This document shows, one piece after another, positions 7,291 to 15,693 of a DNA stretch of 18,506 nucleotides. The notes under the pieces were generated by a model. It saw only the letters and a program-made list of their open reading frames with translations, did no database searches and was not told the origin of the DNA. Source of the DNA: an uncultured Flavobacteriales bacterium (GTDB taxonomy: Bacteria > Bacteroidota > Bacteroidia > Flavobacteriales_D > Crocinitomicaceae); NCBI GenBank assembly GCA_905479845.1, contig CAJQOB010000028.1, forward strand, positions 1 through 18,506. Reading direction: 5' to 3'. Each line of letters starts with the position of its first letter. The first letter of the stretch is position 1. A program made the translations under genes and the position numbers.

Positions 7291-7743
7291 TTATTCTCTA
7301 TTCTTAGAGTCGATCCAGATGGTAACAGGACCGTCATTGATTAATTGAACTTTCATGTCAGCACCAAACTCACCCGTTGACACTTTCAAGTCAGACTCTT
7401 TTCGCAAAATTCGAATAAATTCCTCGTACAAAGGAATTGCAACTTCCGATCGGGCAGATTTAATATAACTAGGTCGATTTCCTTTCTTCGTTGAAGCGTG
7501 CAAAGTGAACTGACTAATCACTAAAAACTCACCATTCACGTCCGCAATGGAATCGTTCATTTTTCCGTCTTCATCGTTAAAGATTCTCAGAGCAATGAGC
7601 TTTCGAACTAACCAATTGATGTCGTCTTGCGTATCCTCTGATTCAATCCCCACAAGAACCACCAATCCACGATTGATCTCCCCATGGATTTCACCATCAA
7701 TTTTCACTGATGCCTCGCTCGCACGTTGAATCAATACTCTCAT
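7291..7743 (-). CDS. dtd: D-aminoacyl-tRNA deacylase
   Basis: 150 residues, normal length for DTD. The two signature motifs are present: SQFTL (residues 77-81) and NDGPVT with the Gly-cisPro pair (residues 136-141). The start MRVLIQRASEASVKIDG is canonical. The enzyme removes D-amino acids (and Gly from tRNA-Ala) wrongly loaded on tRNAs, a cytoplasmic translation proofreading step. The ATG overlaps the stop of rsgA by 4 bp (7740-7743), indicating translational coupling with another translation-quality gene. Confidence 0.97.
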   Translation of the reverse strand: MRVLIQRASEASVKIDGEIHGEINRGLVVLVGIESEDTQDDINWLVRKLIALRIFNDEDGKMNDSIADVNGEFLVISQFTLHASTKKGNRPSYIKSARSEVAIPLYEEFIRILRKESDLKVSTGEFGADMKVQLINDGPVTIWIDSKNRE

Positions 7744-8690
7744 CCAAATATATTTTTTCGATATGTTTCGTTTTGATCTTCTTCCATCAACTGCATGTAT
7801 GTCGCATACCGACTCTCGTCAATCTCTCCAGATTCCACGGCATCCTTGATAGCACATTTCGGTTCGTTGATGTGTTGACAGTTGTTGAATTTACACTCAC
7901 TCATTCTCTCCCTCATTTCTGGGAAATAATGCGACATCACGTTTTTCTCTAATTCCGTAATTCCGAATGCTCGAATTCCCGGAGTGTCAACAATGTATCC
8001 GCCAGTTGCCACTTTGTGCATTTCAGCGAAGGTTGTTGTGTGCTGTCCTTGTTGATGTGATTTTGAAATCTCACCTGTTCGAATATCCAAATTAGAATCT
8101 ATGGCATTAATCAAAGTGCTTTTCCCTACTCCCGAGTGCCCTGAAATCATCACTTGATTTCCTTTTACCTCATCTCGAAGAAAGTCAATGTTCTCTTCGC
8201 TCTTTGCACAAATTTGCACACATGGATATCCAATACCTCCATACATAAAACAGAGTGCATCTGCATATTCCTGATCATCTTCTGAATACAAATCCGTTTT
8301 GTTAAACAGTAAAGTCACAGGAATTCGAAAGGACTCGGCAGAAACCAAAAAGCGATCAATGAATGCTAAGTGCGTTTCTGGAGATTTCAGCGTCACGATC
8401 AAATACGCTCGATCGATGTTCGCTGCAAGGATCTGCATTTGCTTCGACAGGTTCGTGGATTTACGAACGATGTAGTTTCGTCGTTTATCAAAATCAGTAA
8501 TGACACGATTTCCTTCTCCGTCTACTTCATCTCCGACAGAAACAACATCTCCAACGGAAATAGGATTTGTCGTTCGCAATCCGTCCAAGCGAAGTTTTCC
8601 GCGAATACGACAATTTACGATTTCACCGTCTTCCAATTCAACGATGTACCATTTACCTGTAGATTTTAATACTTTGCCTTTCAAAGCCAT
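7740..8690 (-). CDS. rsgA: Ribosome small subunit-dependent GTPase A
   Basis: 316 residues. The order is typical of a circularly permuted GTPase: an N-terminal OB fold (about residues 1-75), then G4 NKTD (130-133), G1 GHSGVGKST (184-192) and G3 DTPG (235-238), then a C-terminal zinc site with Cys266, Cys271, His273 and Cys279. RsgA acts late in 30S ribosomal subunit maturation and checks the decoding centre. The gene lies 26 bp after a membrane protein gene and overlaps dtd by 4 bp, so it is inside a minus-strand operon. All key residues are intact. Confidence 0.97.
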   Translation of the reverse strand: MALKGKVLKSTGKWYIVELEDGEIVNCRIRGKLRLDGLRTTNPISVGDVVSVGDEVDGEGNRVITDFDKRRNYIVRKSTNLSKQMQILAANIDRAYLIVTLKSPETHLAFIDRFLVSAESFRIPVTLLFNKTDLYSEDDQEYADALCFMYGGIGYPCVQICAKSEENIDFLRDEVKGNQVMISGHSGVGKSTLINAIDSNLDIRTGEISKSHQQGQHTTTFAEMHKVATGGYIVDTPGIRAFGITELEKNVMSHYFPEMRERMSECKFNNCQHINEPKCAIKDAVESGEIDESRYATYMQLMEEDQNETYRKNIFG

Positions 8691-8716
8691 GCCCCAAAGA
8701 TAATCAGCTTATTTGA

Positions 8717-9421
8717 TTACTTGCGCAATTGTGCTAGAGATACTACGTGCATGAAAATAGCTATTGGAGCAAGGAAACCAGCCAAAAGCAAATAAGGCAT
8801 CTCAATAAACTCTAAACTCACTAGCGGTTCATTGCTACCCCACACTTGAGGATTGTACATTGATGTTGCGATGATGTAACCGACGAAAAGCACCATGAAA
8901 ATCCCAAGAATATTCCAAACATACTGTATAAGACGTGAACCATTTTTCCGAACTACCAAGTATGCAACAAATGGAGCTGAAATCCCCATGAGAATGTCAA
9001 AATTCAAACCTTCGAATGTCGCACTTTCTGGAATGATGTTGGCATAATACGTATAGAGTAAAATCAACTCAACAACAATTCTAAATGATTGAAAATAAAC
9101 AGGCCAAACATTCGGGATTTTTTTGATTACTTCACTATTTCTTGACCTTCGATAAAAAATAATGAAACCGACGACCAAAGGCAGGAAGACCAACAATGGG
9201 AATTTCGGAGGTAAACTCAGGTCCTTTAAAATATCTGTCAACGAAAGAACCGTTAAATAAGCAATCCAAGCAAATACAACGCCTGATGCCATTAAAAACC
9301 TCTTAGACCTATCCTTCGCAGGTATTGCCATTTTCTGTAGAGCAATTCGATAAGCCAATAGCACTACGAGTACCACGAAAGCCGAAAATAGAATGTAAAT
9401 TGATGGGAGCATAACACGCAT
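8717..9421 (-). CDS. Multi-pass inner-membrane protein of unknown function
   Basis: 234 residues with about seven predicted membrane helices, near residues 6-26, 41-62, 72-90, 106-131, 140-157, 164-188 and 205-231. Short basic loops such as QKMAIPAKDRSKR and YRRSRNSEVIKK suggest cytoplasmic sides. I recognise no transporter, kinase or enzyme motif and do not assign a family. It is the first gene of the minus-strand run that continues through rsgA and dtd (26 bp to rsgA) and so may share their promoter, which should lie in 9422-9627. That 206-bp divergent gap shows no strong TTG...TAnnTTTG pair that I would annotate for either direction. Confidence 0.75.
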   Translation of the reverse strand: MRVMLPSIYILFSAFVVLVVLLAYRIALQKMAIPAKDRSKRFLMASGVVFAWIAYLTVLSLTDILKDLSLPPKFPLLVFLPLVVGFIIFYRRSRNSEVIKKIPNVWPVYFQSFRIVVELILLYTYYANIIPESATFEGLNFDILMGISAPFVAYLVVRKNGSRLIQYVWNILGIFMVLFVGYIIATSMYNPQVWGSNEPLVSLEFIEMPYLLLAGFLAPIAIFMHVVSLAQLRK

Positions 9422-9627
9422 TTTTTTGGAATCAGTTTACCTTAAATCATGCCATGTTCTAGCAGAGCAGTGAATAAATAGTTGAATTAAATCTAAGAAC
9501 AATAATCGAGAATCCTTGAAGATCAGACCATTATTTCATCCGTTCACTCAATAATCTCCATAATACTTACACTTCAAGCAGTCAACAGCTAAATATTGAT
9601 TAAATTCGTTTCCTCAAATCTTAAAGC

Positions 9628-10527
9628 ATGTCCATAGAGGTAAAAAATCTATTTAAATACTACGGCGAACAAGCCGCTGTGAAGGATATTTCGTTCAATG
9701 TAAAGAGCGGAGAAATTGTAGGATTCTTAGGGCCAAACGGTGCAGGGAAATCAACTACAATGAAAGTCATCACGGGCTACATTTCTTCTTCATCAGGAGA
9801 TGTGAAAGTATGTGGACAAACTGTTTCGATGGATAACCTCGAGACACGAAAAATGATTGGGTACCTTCCAGAAAACAATCCTTTGTATCTGGACATGTAC
9901 GTGAAGGAGTATTTGACTTTTGTAGGAAAGATTTACAAGGTTAAAAACCTCAAAGAACGTGTTGCAGAGATGATCAAATCAGTTGGGTTGGAAGTTGAAC
10001 AAAACAAGAAAATTGGTGCACTTTCTAAAGGATATCGCCAACGTGTTGGATTAGCGCAAGCAATCATTCATGATCCTGAAGTGTTGATTTTAGATGAGCC
10101 AACATCTGGACTCGATCCAAATCAATTGGTTGAAATTAGAAACTTGATCAAAGAGATTGGAAAGGAAAAAACAGTAATGCTTTCAACGCACATCATGCAA
10201 GAAGTTGAAGCCATTTGTGATCGAGTTGTGATCATTAACCGTGGCGAAATTGTTGCAGATGATAAAGCGTCTGAGCTTCAAATGGAAGGACAACAAACGG
10301 TTTATGTTGAGTTCGAAGGAAGTGTAAGCAAGAATCAATTAAAGAAAATTGATGCTGTTAGCAAAGTCGAAAAATTTGAAGCTGGGTGGCTACTTGAATC
10401 AAATCAAGATGTTGATTTAAGAAAGATCATCGCGCAATTCGCTCAATCTAACAACCTACTTGTGTTGACCTTGAGAAAAGAAGAAAAATCATTAGAAGTA
10501 TTTAAATCGCTGACCAGCGGTAAATAA
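9628..10527 (+). CDS. gldA: GldA-type ABC transporter ATP-binding protein (gliding motility)
   Basis: 299 residues. The ATPase motifs are complete: Walker A GPNGAGKST (35-43), signature LSKGYRQRVGLAQA (from 132, with the Lys-Gly-Tyr variant usual in this subfamily), Walker B VLILDEPTSGLDP (from 152) and the H-loop in STHIMQEVE. A C-terminal extension of about 80 residues follows. The opening MSIEVKNLFKYYGEQAAVKDISF and the length match GldA, which with GldF and GldG forms an ABC transporter needed for gliding in flavobacteria. No permease gene is in the window; in Flavobacterium johnsoniae gldA is also separate from gldFG. A generic ABC-2 type exporter ATPase is the alternative. It is followed after 6 bp by the left arm of a 24-bp inverted repeat. 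Confidence 0.85.
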   Translation: MSIEVKNLFKYYGEQAAVKDISFNVKSGEIVGFLGPNGAGKSTTMKVITGYISSSSGDVKVCGQTVSMDNLETRKMIGYLPENNPLYLDMYVKEYLTFVGKIYKVKNLKERVAEMIKSVGLEVEQNKKIGALSKGYRQRVGLAQAIIHDPEVLILDEPTSGLDPNQLVEIRNLIKEIGKEKTVMLSTHIMQEVEAICDRVVIINRGEIVADDKASELQMEGQQTVYVEFEGSVSKNQLKKIDAVSKVEKFEAGWLLESNQDVDLRKIIAQFAQSNNLLVLTLRKEEKSLEVFKSLTSGK

Positions 10528-10533
10528 TTATAA

Positions 10534-10797
10534 TTACCTGAGTTAGCTTTCAAATTTGATTCAGATCACCTGAAAAATTGTGAGTTATAGGAAAGCCGAT
10601 TAAGGAATAAAACCTTATTTCGAAAAGGTTTGACGAAAAAATCGCATTTTTGCAGGCGAGAAAGAACGTTATTCCATTTTAGGATTGAATTACGACGTTG
10701 ATTCCACGCGCGATAGATTACTATCTCTTGTGAAATCGCCTTACAATTCAAACTTAAATGAAATTCTGAACTTAAATTTGAAAGCTAACTCAGGTAA
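10534..10797. repeat. 264-bp element bounded by perfect 24-bp inverted repeats
   Basis: The left arm (10534-10557, beginning TTACCTGAGTTAGC) is matched base for base by its reverse complement at 10774-10797 (ending GCTAACTCAGGTAA), with 216 bp between. The arms fill nearly the whole gldA-tyrS gap: 6 bp from the gldA stop and 2 bp before the tyrS ATG. The interior has no credible gene. It holds a promoter-like CATTTTTG (10645-10652) pointing to tyrS and, on the other strand, a perfect TAnnTTTG box TAAGTTTG (10756-10749). No clear target-site duplication is seen. Candidate explanations are an invertible promoter segment or a miniature transposable element; the loop is too long for an ordinary terminator. 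Confidence 0.85.
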
Positions 10798-10799
10798 AA

Positions 10800-12074
10800 A
10801 TGCCAAAGAATTTTATTGAAGAACTCCAATGGAGAGGAATGATCCACGACATGATGCCGGGGACGGAAGAAGCACTGAACAAGCAAGTTTCTTCTGGATA
10901 TATTGGATTCGATCCAACAGCAGATTCATTGCACGTGGGTAGCCTAGTACAAATCATGATTTTGGTGCATTTCCAACGCGCTGGTCACAAACCGTATGCA
11001 TTAGTTGGAGGAGCGACAGGAATGGTTGGAGATCCTTCTGGGAAATCTCAAGAACGAAACCTGTTGGATGCCGATACATTGAACAAGAATGTAGCGGGTG
11101 TTCGCAAGCAATTGGAAAGCTTCCTCAGTTTTGAAGGGGAAAATGCTGCTGAAATGGTGAATAATTACGATTGGTTCAAGGACATGAACTTCTTAGAATT
11201 CATTCGTGACACCGGTAAACACATCACTGTAAACTACATGATGGCGAAGGATTCTGTGAAATCGCGCCTCGAAACAGGGTTGTCGTTTACTGAGTTCTCT
11301 TACCAATTGGTTCAAGGATACGATTTCTACCATTTGAACAAACACAACAACTGCATCGTTCAGATGGGTGGTTCTGATCAGTGGGGAAACATCGTTACAG
11401 GAACAGAATTGATCCGTCGAAAAGGTGGTGGTCAAGCATACGCTGTAACAACTCCTTTGATTAAAAAAGCGGATGGAACGAAGTTCGGGAAAACTGAAGG
11501 TGGAAATGTTTGGCTGGATGCTGAGCGAACATCTCCTTACGAATTTTACCAGTTCTGGTTCAATGCTTCCGATGAAGATGCTGAAAAATACATCAAGATT
11601 TTCACGCTGAAAGAGAAGGAAGAAATCGACGGGATCATTTCGGAACATAAAGAAGCAGAATACAAGAGACTTTTACAGCGAGAGTTAGCTGCTGATATCA
11701 CAAGACGTGTTCATGGAGAAGAAGCCTTAGAAGCTGCTCTTGCCGTGACTAAAATTGTATTTGAGAAAGTATCCATTGAAGATTTGGAAAAACTATCTGA
11801 TGACGCAATCATGACCTTATCCAAAGAACTTCCCAGTGCAATTCTTCCAAAAGAAGAAATTGTTGGAATGGGAATAATTGACGCTCTTGGGGCTAAAACA
11901 AATTTCCTTAAATCTAACGGTGAAGCAAGACGAGAGTTAAAAGGAAATGCGATTTCTGTGAACAAAACGAAAGTAAAAGATGACTTCGTAATTTCGGATG
12001 AATCGCTGATTAATGACAAATTCGCTCTCTTAAGTAAAGGTAAGAAGACGAATTACATTTTGATTGTCGAGTAA
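10800..12074 (+). CDS. tyrS: Tyrosyl-tRNA synthetase
   Basis: 424 residues, normal for the bacterial TyrRS type with KFGKT. The HIGH-like motif is HVGS (45-48), the KMSKS-like motif is KFGKT (228-232), and GSDQWGNIVTG lies between them. A C-terminal S4 RNA-binding domain covers about residues 355-424. The enzyme charges tRNA-Tyr in the cytoplasm and is normally essential. The ATG at 10800 lies two bases after an inverted-repeat arm. I looked in the leader for a T-box (specifier loop, antiterminator) and found none. The methyltransferase gene starts one base after the stop codon, so they are probably co-transcribed. Confidence 0.97.
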   Translation: MPKNFIEELQWRGMIHDMMPGTEEALNKQVSSGYIGFDPTADSLHVGSLVQIMILVHFQRAGHKPYALVGGATGMVGDPSGKSQERNLLDADTLNKNVAGVRKQLESFLSFEGENAAEMVNNYDWFKDMNFLEFIRDTGKHITVNYMMAKDSVKSRLETGLSFTEFSYQLVQGYDFYHLNKHNNCIVQMGGSDQWGNIVTGTELIRRKGGGQAYAVTTPLIKKADGTKFGKTEGGNVWLDAERTSPYEFYQFWFNASDEDAEKYIKIFTLKEKEEIDGIISEHKEAEYKRLLQRELAADITRRVHGEEALEAALAVTKIVFEKVSIEDLEKLSDDAIMTLSKELPSAILPKEEIVGMGIIDALGAKTNFLKSNGEARRELKGNAISVNKTKVKDDFVISDESLINDKFALLSKGKKTNYILIVE

Positions 12075-12075
12075 G

Positions 12076-12933
12076 ATGCTCAAACACTACCTCAAGAAAT
12101 ATCTGAAATACTACAAGGTTCGCGGCAAAATGCACCTAAGGGTGAATTTGGGTCAACAACGTTTGTACCTGCATTATCAAGACTTGCAAAAAGAGAAGGC
12201 TCTTTGCTCTATCCAAGATACTGGTCTGAAGGTTTTTTCTCAGTTCGAGGAAGACGGGATGTTGCTGTTTTTATTCGCACTGCTCGATATGCCAAATCGA
12301 ACCTTTATTGAGTTCGGATCGGATGATGGAATCAATAGCAATTCAGCGAATTTGCATTATCACCATCGTTTTGGAGGTTTGTTCTTGGATGGAAACGCAC
12401 AGGCAATTGAGCGTGGTGAGTACTTTTTCGAACGACACAAAAACACGCACAAATCGCCAGTTATTTTCAAACAAGCGATGATTACCGCTGAGAACATCAA
12501 CGACTTGATCAAAGATGCTGGGTTTGAAGGCGAGATCGGTTTACTTTCTATTGATATCGATGGAAACGATTATTGGGTATGGAAGGCGATCGATGTTGTT
12601 CAACCACTTGTTGTCATTATTGAAACGCATAATGAGTTTGGAATGAATGATATTATTGTTCCTTACGATCCAGATTATTTCTATCCTGGTAAACACCCAA
12701 CATACCACGGTGCGTCTCCTGTCGCAATGACGAAATTGGCACAGCACAAAGGTTATCGCTTGGTTGGGGCAAATGATTTGGGATTCAACTTCATTTACAT
12801 CCGAGAAGATTTATTGGTTGATGAAGTCCCAACTGTGTCCGTTGAATCCTTATTACAGCATCCTTCGAATAAAGAAGCAAGAGAGCGATTTGAAGCTGTC
12901 AAGGATTGGGAATTTGTGACTGAGGAGTTTTAA
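12076..12933 (+). CDS. FkbM-like SAM-dependent methyltransferase family protein
   Basis: 285 residues from the ATG at 12076, one base after the tyrS stop. A TTG 12 bases earlier is in frame but would overlap tyrS. A class I methyltransferase fold is suggested by FIEFGSDDGINSNS (77-90, the SAM-binding loop), GGLFLDGN (100-107, the acidic end of strand 2), GLLSIDIDGNDYWVWKAI (from 156) and VVIIETHNEFG. These resemble FkbM-type proteins, which often act on surface sugars. The N-terminal 50 residues are basic (KHYLKKYLKYYKVRGK) and may bind membranes or nucleic acid. The substrate is unknown; the tyrS link is probably positional only. Confidence 0.7.
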   Translation: MLKHYLKKYLKYYKVRGKMHLRVNLGQQRLYLHYQDLQKEKALCSIQDTGLKVFSQFEEDGMLLFLFALLDMPNRTFIEFGSDDGINSNSANLHYHHRFGGLFLDGNAQAIERGEYFFERHKNTHKSPVIFKQAMITAENINDLIKDAGFEGEIGLLSIDIDGNDYWVWKAIDVVQPLVVIIETHNEFGMNDIIVPYDPDYFYPGKHPTYHGASPVAMTKLAQHKGYRLVGANDLGFNFIYIREDLLVDEVPTVSVESLLQHPSNKEARERFEAVKDWEFVTEEF

Positions 12934-13063
12934 ATCTTCATCACAACGACACGGGCTTTTCTTTGAAAAGACACAAGAGAGCGGATAGGATTATTCCTTA
13001 ACAATTTATCTTCGACGAAAATGAAATACTAGTAATGCCCCATGTTGTTCGCATATGCACCAA

Positions 13064-13183
13064 TCATTCGATAAGGGAGATGCCGAGCACCCCGATTCCT
13101 GAACCTGCGAGAACCGCACTTCCACATCCTCCAAGAACAAGCCACATTGTTCCCAAAAATTCTGCTGTTAGTTTTTTTGTCAT
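13064..13183 (-). pseudogene. aqpZ: 5' remnant of an aquaporin Z gene
   Basis: A 39-codon minus-strand frame starts [19 protein letters not shown] and continues [18 protein letters not shown] before a TGA at 13066-13064. This matches the first transmembrane helix and following loop of AqpZ water channels (E. coli AqpZ has [21 protein letters not shown]). About five residues between SAVLA and GIG are missing, and the frame ends just where the second helix should start. Neither NPA motif is present nearby. A true aquaporin has about 230 residues, so this is a decayed or truncated gene, not a working channel. A promoter-like sequence remains upstream. A genuine small membrane protein is a less likely alternative. 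Confidence 0.7.
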
Positions 13184-13206
13184 TTGTATTCGTTTTTAGT
13201 TTGATA

Positions 13207-13236
13207 CAAATTAATCTAAACAGAATCTATTAACAA
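13207..13236 (-). promoter_or_regulatory. Candidate promoter of the aqpZ remnant
   Basis: On the minus strand, TTG (13236-13234) and TAATTTG (13213-13207) are 20 bp apart, close to the Bacteroidetes TTG...TAnnTTTG pattern but one base short within the downstream box. Transcription would begin near 13200, just before the ATG at 13183. The rest of the 338-bp gap 12934-13271 holds only weak hairpins (for example CTTTTC/GAAAAG near 12960) without T tracts. Confidence 0.35.
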
Positions 13237-13271
13237 TTAAGCATCTGATAATTAGATAATTGTATAATAAT

Positions 13272-14516
13272 TCAAGATAAACCGTCGAAATCCTTCCAAA
13301 ACCCAGGGTAACTTTTCGACACGGTTTCAGATCCTGAAATCGTCATTTCCCCTTCTAATTTCGTTGCAGCAATCGCGAGGCACATCGCAATTCGGTGATC
13401 ATTGTGCGAGTCAACATTTGCTGCTCCTAATTTCGTTCCTCCATGGATCAGCATTATATCTCCTTCCAGCTCGATTTTCAATCCTAGCTTCCCGAACTCC
13501 TCCTGCAAAACAACTCCACGGTCGCTCTCTTTATTCTTAAGTCGATGTACTCCTGAAATCCTTGAAACTCCATCGCAGAAAGCCGCCAAGGCAACTAGTG
13601 CGGGGAACAAATCCGGGCAATGCGTCGCATCCACCACAAATGGAGTTCTGTCTGAGCCGTCGATTGAGATTAAATCGTCTTCAATGTTGACAGAGCAATT
13701 CGCCATCTTCAACATATCCAGTAAAGCTTTATCTGCCTGAGCACTTCCCAAATTTAATCCAGAAATGGATACTTCATGTCCCAACGCTGAGGCAACCAAC
13801 CAATAACTCGCGGAGCTCCAATCGCTTTCAATTACGTATTCGTCACAGTTGTAGGATTGATTTCCTTTGATGAAAAAGCGCTCGAAATTTTCATGTTCTA
13901 CCTTTATCCCGAAAGATGCCAGTGTGTTCAGTGTCATTTGCACGTATGGAATGCTCTTCAATTTGCGCACGATCAATGTTGAATCTTCCTCGATTAGAGG
14001 TAAAGACATCAGCATTCCAGACAAAAATTGAGAAGAAGTGCTGCCATCAATTTCGACTTTCCCACCAATCATTTTCCCATGAACGGTTATGGGCAAAAAT
14101 CCTTCATTTGAATCAATACGAACGCCCATTTGCGTTAAATGCTCTTCGAAAAATAATTGTGGACGTTGAAGGAGCGAACCTTCACCAGTGATAGAAAATT
14201 CTCCATCTTGCCCTGCACAAACTCCAGTAATCAGGCGCATGCCAAGTCCGCTTTCTCCTGCATTCAACTCAGTACGTTTTGGAAATTCCTGAATACCATG
14301 AACCTCAGTGCAATCAAGGGAAACAACTCGAATAGTAGCACCAAGCTGTTCAATGTTTCGGAGCATTGCCTGCTCGTCATCACTATCTCCAATACGATTC
14401 AACTTTGTAATTCCTTTACACAAACCCGCAGCCAAAATTGCCCGTTGCCCATCACTTTTAGATGATGGAACAGCTATGGTACCTTTCAACCTACAAGAAG
14501 AAATTACTTCTTTCAT
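13272..14516 (-). CDS. aroA: 3-phosphoshikimate 1-carboxyvinyltransferase (EPSP synthase)
   Basis: 414 residues. The substrate-site motifs are K20-S21 and R25 in VPSSKSDGQRA, STSSQFLSGMLMSLP, SDWSSASYW, HRLKNKESDR and NDHRIAMCLAIAA. The enzyme joins shikimate-3-phosphate and phosphoenolpyruvate, the sixth shikimate step, in the cytoplasm. The loop that is NAGTAMR in E. coli is NAGESGLGMR here (residues 85-94), three residues longer; a Gly/Glu-rich variant of this loop is, from memory, common in Bacteroidetes. The ATG overlaps the stop of the DAHP synthase gene by 4 bp, so it is translationally coupled and under the same leader attenuator. No clear terminator follows. Confidence 0.95.
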   Translation of the reverse strand: MKEVISSCRLKGTIAVPSSKSDGQRAILAAGLCKGITKLNRIGDSDDEQAMLRNIEQLGATIRVVSLDCTEVHGIQEFPKRTELNAGESGLGMRLITGVCAGQDGEFSITGEGSLLQRPQLFFEEHLTQMGVRIDSNEGFLPITVHGKMIGGKVEIDGSTSSQFLSGMLMSLPLIEEDSTLIVRKLKSIPYVQMTLNTLASFGIKVEHENFERFFIKGNQSYNCDEYVIESDWSSASYWLVASALGHEVSISGLNLGSAQADKALLDMLKMANCSVNIEDDLISIDGSDRTPFVVDATHCPDLFPALVALAAFCDGVSRISGVHRLKNKESDRGVVLQEEFGKLGLKIELEGDIMLIHGGTKLGAANVDSHNDHRIAMCLAIAATKLEGEMTISGSETVSKSYPGFWKDFDGLS

Positions 14517-15592
14517 GTCTTGTTCTTTTCAGTGTTCATCACCTTCGTTTGATGACGAATTGATTCTTGGTGAATGGCATCCATCATTTGACGCACAAAC
14601 TGCTGCGTCAGCCTAAATTCTCCGCGATGTTCAATGCGAGAAGCAATGACTTTTTGCCAATGCTCCTGTTGTAAAATCGTAATGTTATTTTCCCGTTTCA
14701 ACTGCCCAACATCTTCACTTAGTTCCATTCGAGCACCTAAAATTTCGAACAATCGATCATCCAAAATGGAAATCTTCGCACGAAGTTCTTCCATACTTCC
14801 CTCCACATCCTTGGATACTTCCACGGAACGTAAAACGAGTTGGGAAAGAATGCTGTTCAATCCTTCAGAAGTAACTTGTTGTGCAGCATCAGACCACGCT
14901 TCGTCAGGATTAGGATGTGTTTCAATCATCAAGCCTTCGAAGTTCAAATCCATGGCTTTCTGACTTACTTCCAAGAGTAAATCGCGGCGGCCAGTAATGT
15001 GACTTGGATCGCAAATAATTGGTAAATCTGGTCGTTGTTCCTTCAAGGCAATTGGAATTTGCCAGTTAGGAACATTTCTATATTTCTTGTGCTTGTATAC
15101 TGAAAAACCACGATGAACCGCCGTCAAATCAGTAATCCCAACTTTCTCAAAACGCTCAAAAGCTCCCAACCACAATTGTAAATCGGGGTTGACTGGATTT
15201 TTGATCATTACAGGAATATCAACTCCTTGAACTGCATCCGCAATTTCTTGTACCGCAAAGGGATTAACAGTTGTTCGCGCTCCAATCCAAAGTACATCGA
15301 CTCCAGCTTTGAGCGCTGCTTCAACGTGCTTTTTGTTTGCCACTTCAGTCGTTGTTGGAAGACCTGTTTCCTTGCCAGCATTCACCAACCAAGGAAGTGC
15401 AATTTCTCCAAGACCTTCGAAACTATTTGGTCGTGTACGCGGTTTCCAAATACCCGCGCGAAGTAATTTGACAGAAGAGTTTTGAGCAACTTCTTTGCAA
15501 ATTTTCATCACTTGTTGTTCACTCTCGGCACTGCATGGACCAGCGACAACAAACGGTCGATCTCCTCTACTTATCTTCTCTGCTAACTTCAT
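14513..15592 (-). CDS. Bifunctional DAHP synthase (type I-beta) / chorismate mutase (AroQ type)
   Basis: 359 residues in two domains. Residues 1 to about 260 are a type I-beta DAHP synthase barrel (VVAGPCSAES with GPCS at 18-21, LLRAGIWKPRTRP, VLWIGARTTVNPF, VMIKNPVNPD, ICDPSHITGRRD, GLMIETHPNP). Residues from about 265 to the end are an all-helical chorismate mutase (ELRAKISILDDRLFEILGAR, then QLKRENNITILQQEHWQKV). It makes DAHP from PEP and erythrose-4-phosphate at pathway entry, and prephenate from chorismate toward Phe and Tyr. This C-terminal fusion is usual in Bacteroidetes. It heads an operon with aroA (4-bp overlap) and is preceded by a Trp/Tyr leader peptide and terminator. Confidence 0.95.
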   Translation of the reverse strand: MKLAEKISRGDRPFVVAGPCSAESEQQVMKICKEVAQNSSVKLLRAGIWKPRTRPNSFEGLGEIALPWLVNAGKETGLPTTTEVANKKHVEAALKAGVDVLWIGARTTVNPFAVQEIADAVQGVDIPVMIKNPVNPDLQLWLGAFERFEKVGITDLTAVHRGFSVYKHKKYRNVPNWQIPIALKEQRPDLPIICDPSHITGRRDLLLEVSQKAMDLNFEGLMIETHPNPDEAWSDAAQQVTSEGLNSILSQLVLRSVEVSKDVEGSMEELRAKISILDDRLFEILGARMELSEDVGQLKRENNITILQQEHWQKVIASRIEHRGEFRLTQQFVRQMMDAIHQESIRHQTKVMNTEKNKT

Positions 15593-15623
15593 AATTCATC
15601 TTAGTAAATGTACCCATTTTTCA

Positions 15624-15656
15624 ATAAAAAAATCCCGACGTTTCGCGCCGGGATTT
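15624..15656 (-). terminator. Attenuator terminator of the DAHP synthase-aroA operon
   Basis: On the minus strand the stem AAATCCCGGCG / CGTCGGGATTT (15656-15646 with 15640-15630, one G-U pair) has a 5-base loop and is followed by a run of seven T residues (15632-15626). It lies 31 bases upstream of the DAHP synthase ATG, after a Trp/Tyr-containing leader ORF, so it should act as a regulated terminator, not the end of a gene. I could not settle which leader segment would form the competing antiterminator. Confidence 0.8.
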
Positions 15657-15693
15657 ATAGTTATGTTAAAACAATAGTTGGTCCAAACGCGCA

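Noticed and set aside
10566..10751. 61-codon minus-strand frame within the inverted-repeat element
   Set aside because: Low-complexity, no recognisable domain and no convincing promoter at its start; judged a chance frame.
10658..10799. T-box or other tRNA-sensing leader before tyrS
   Set aside because: No T-box antiterminator sequence, specifier loop or terminator found before the ATG.
12064..12075. In-frame TTG start for the methyltransferase
   Set aside because: It would overlap tyrS; an ATG sits one base after the tyrS stop.
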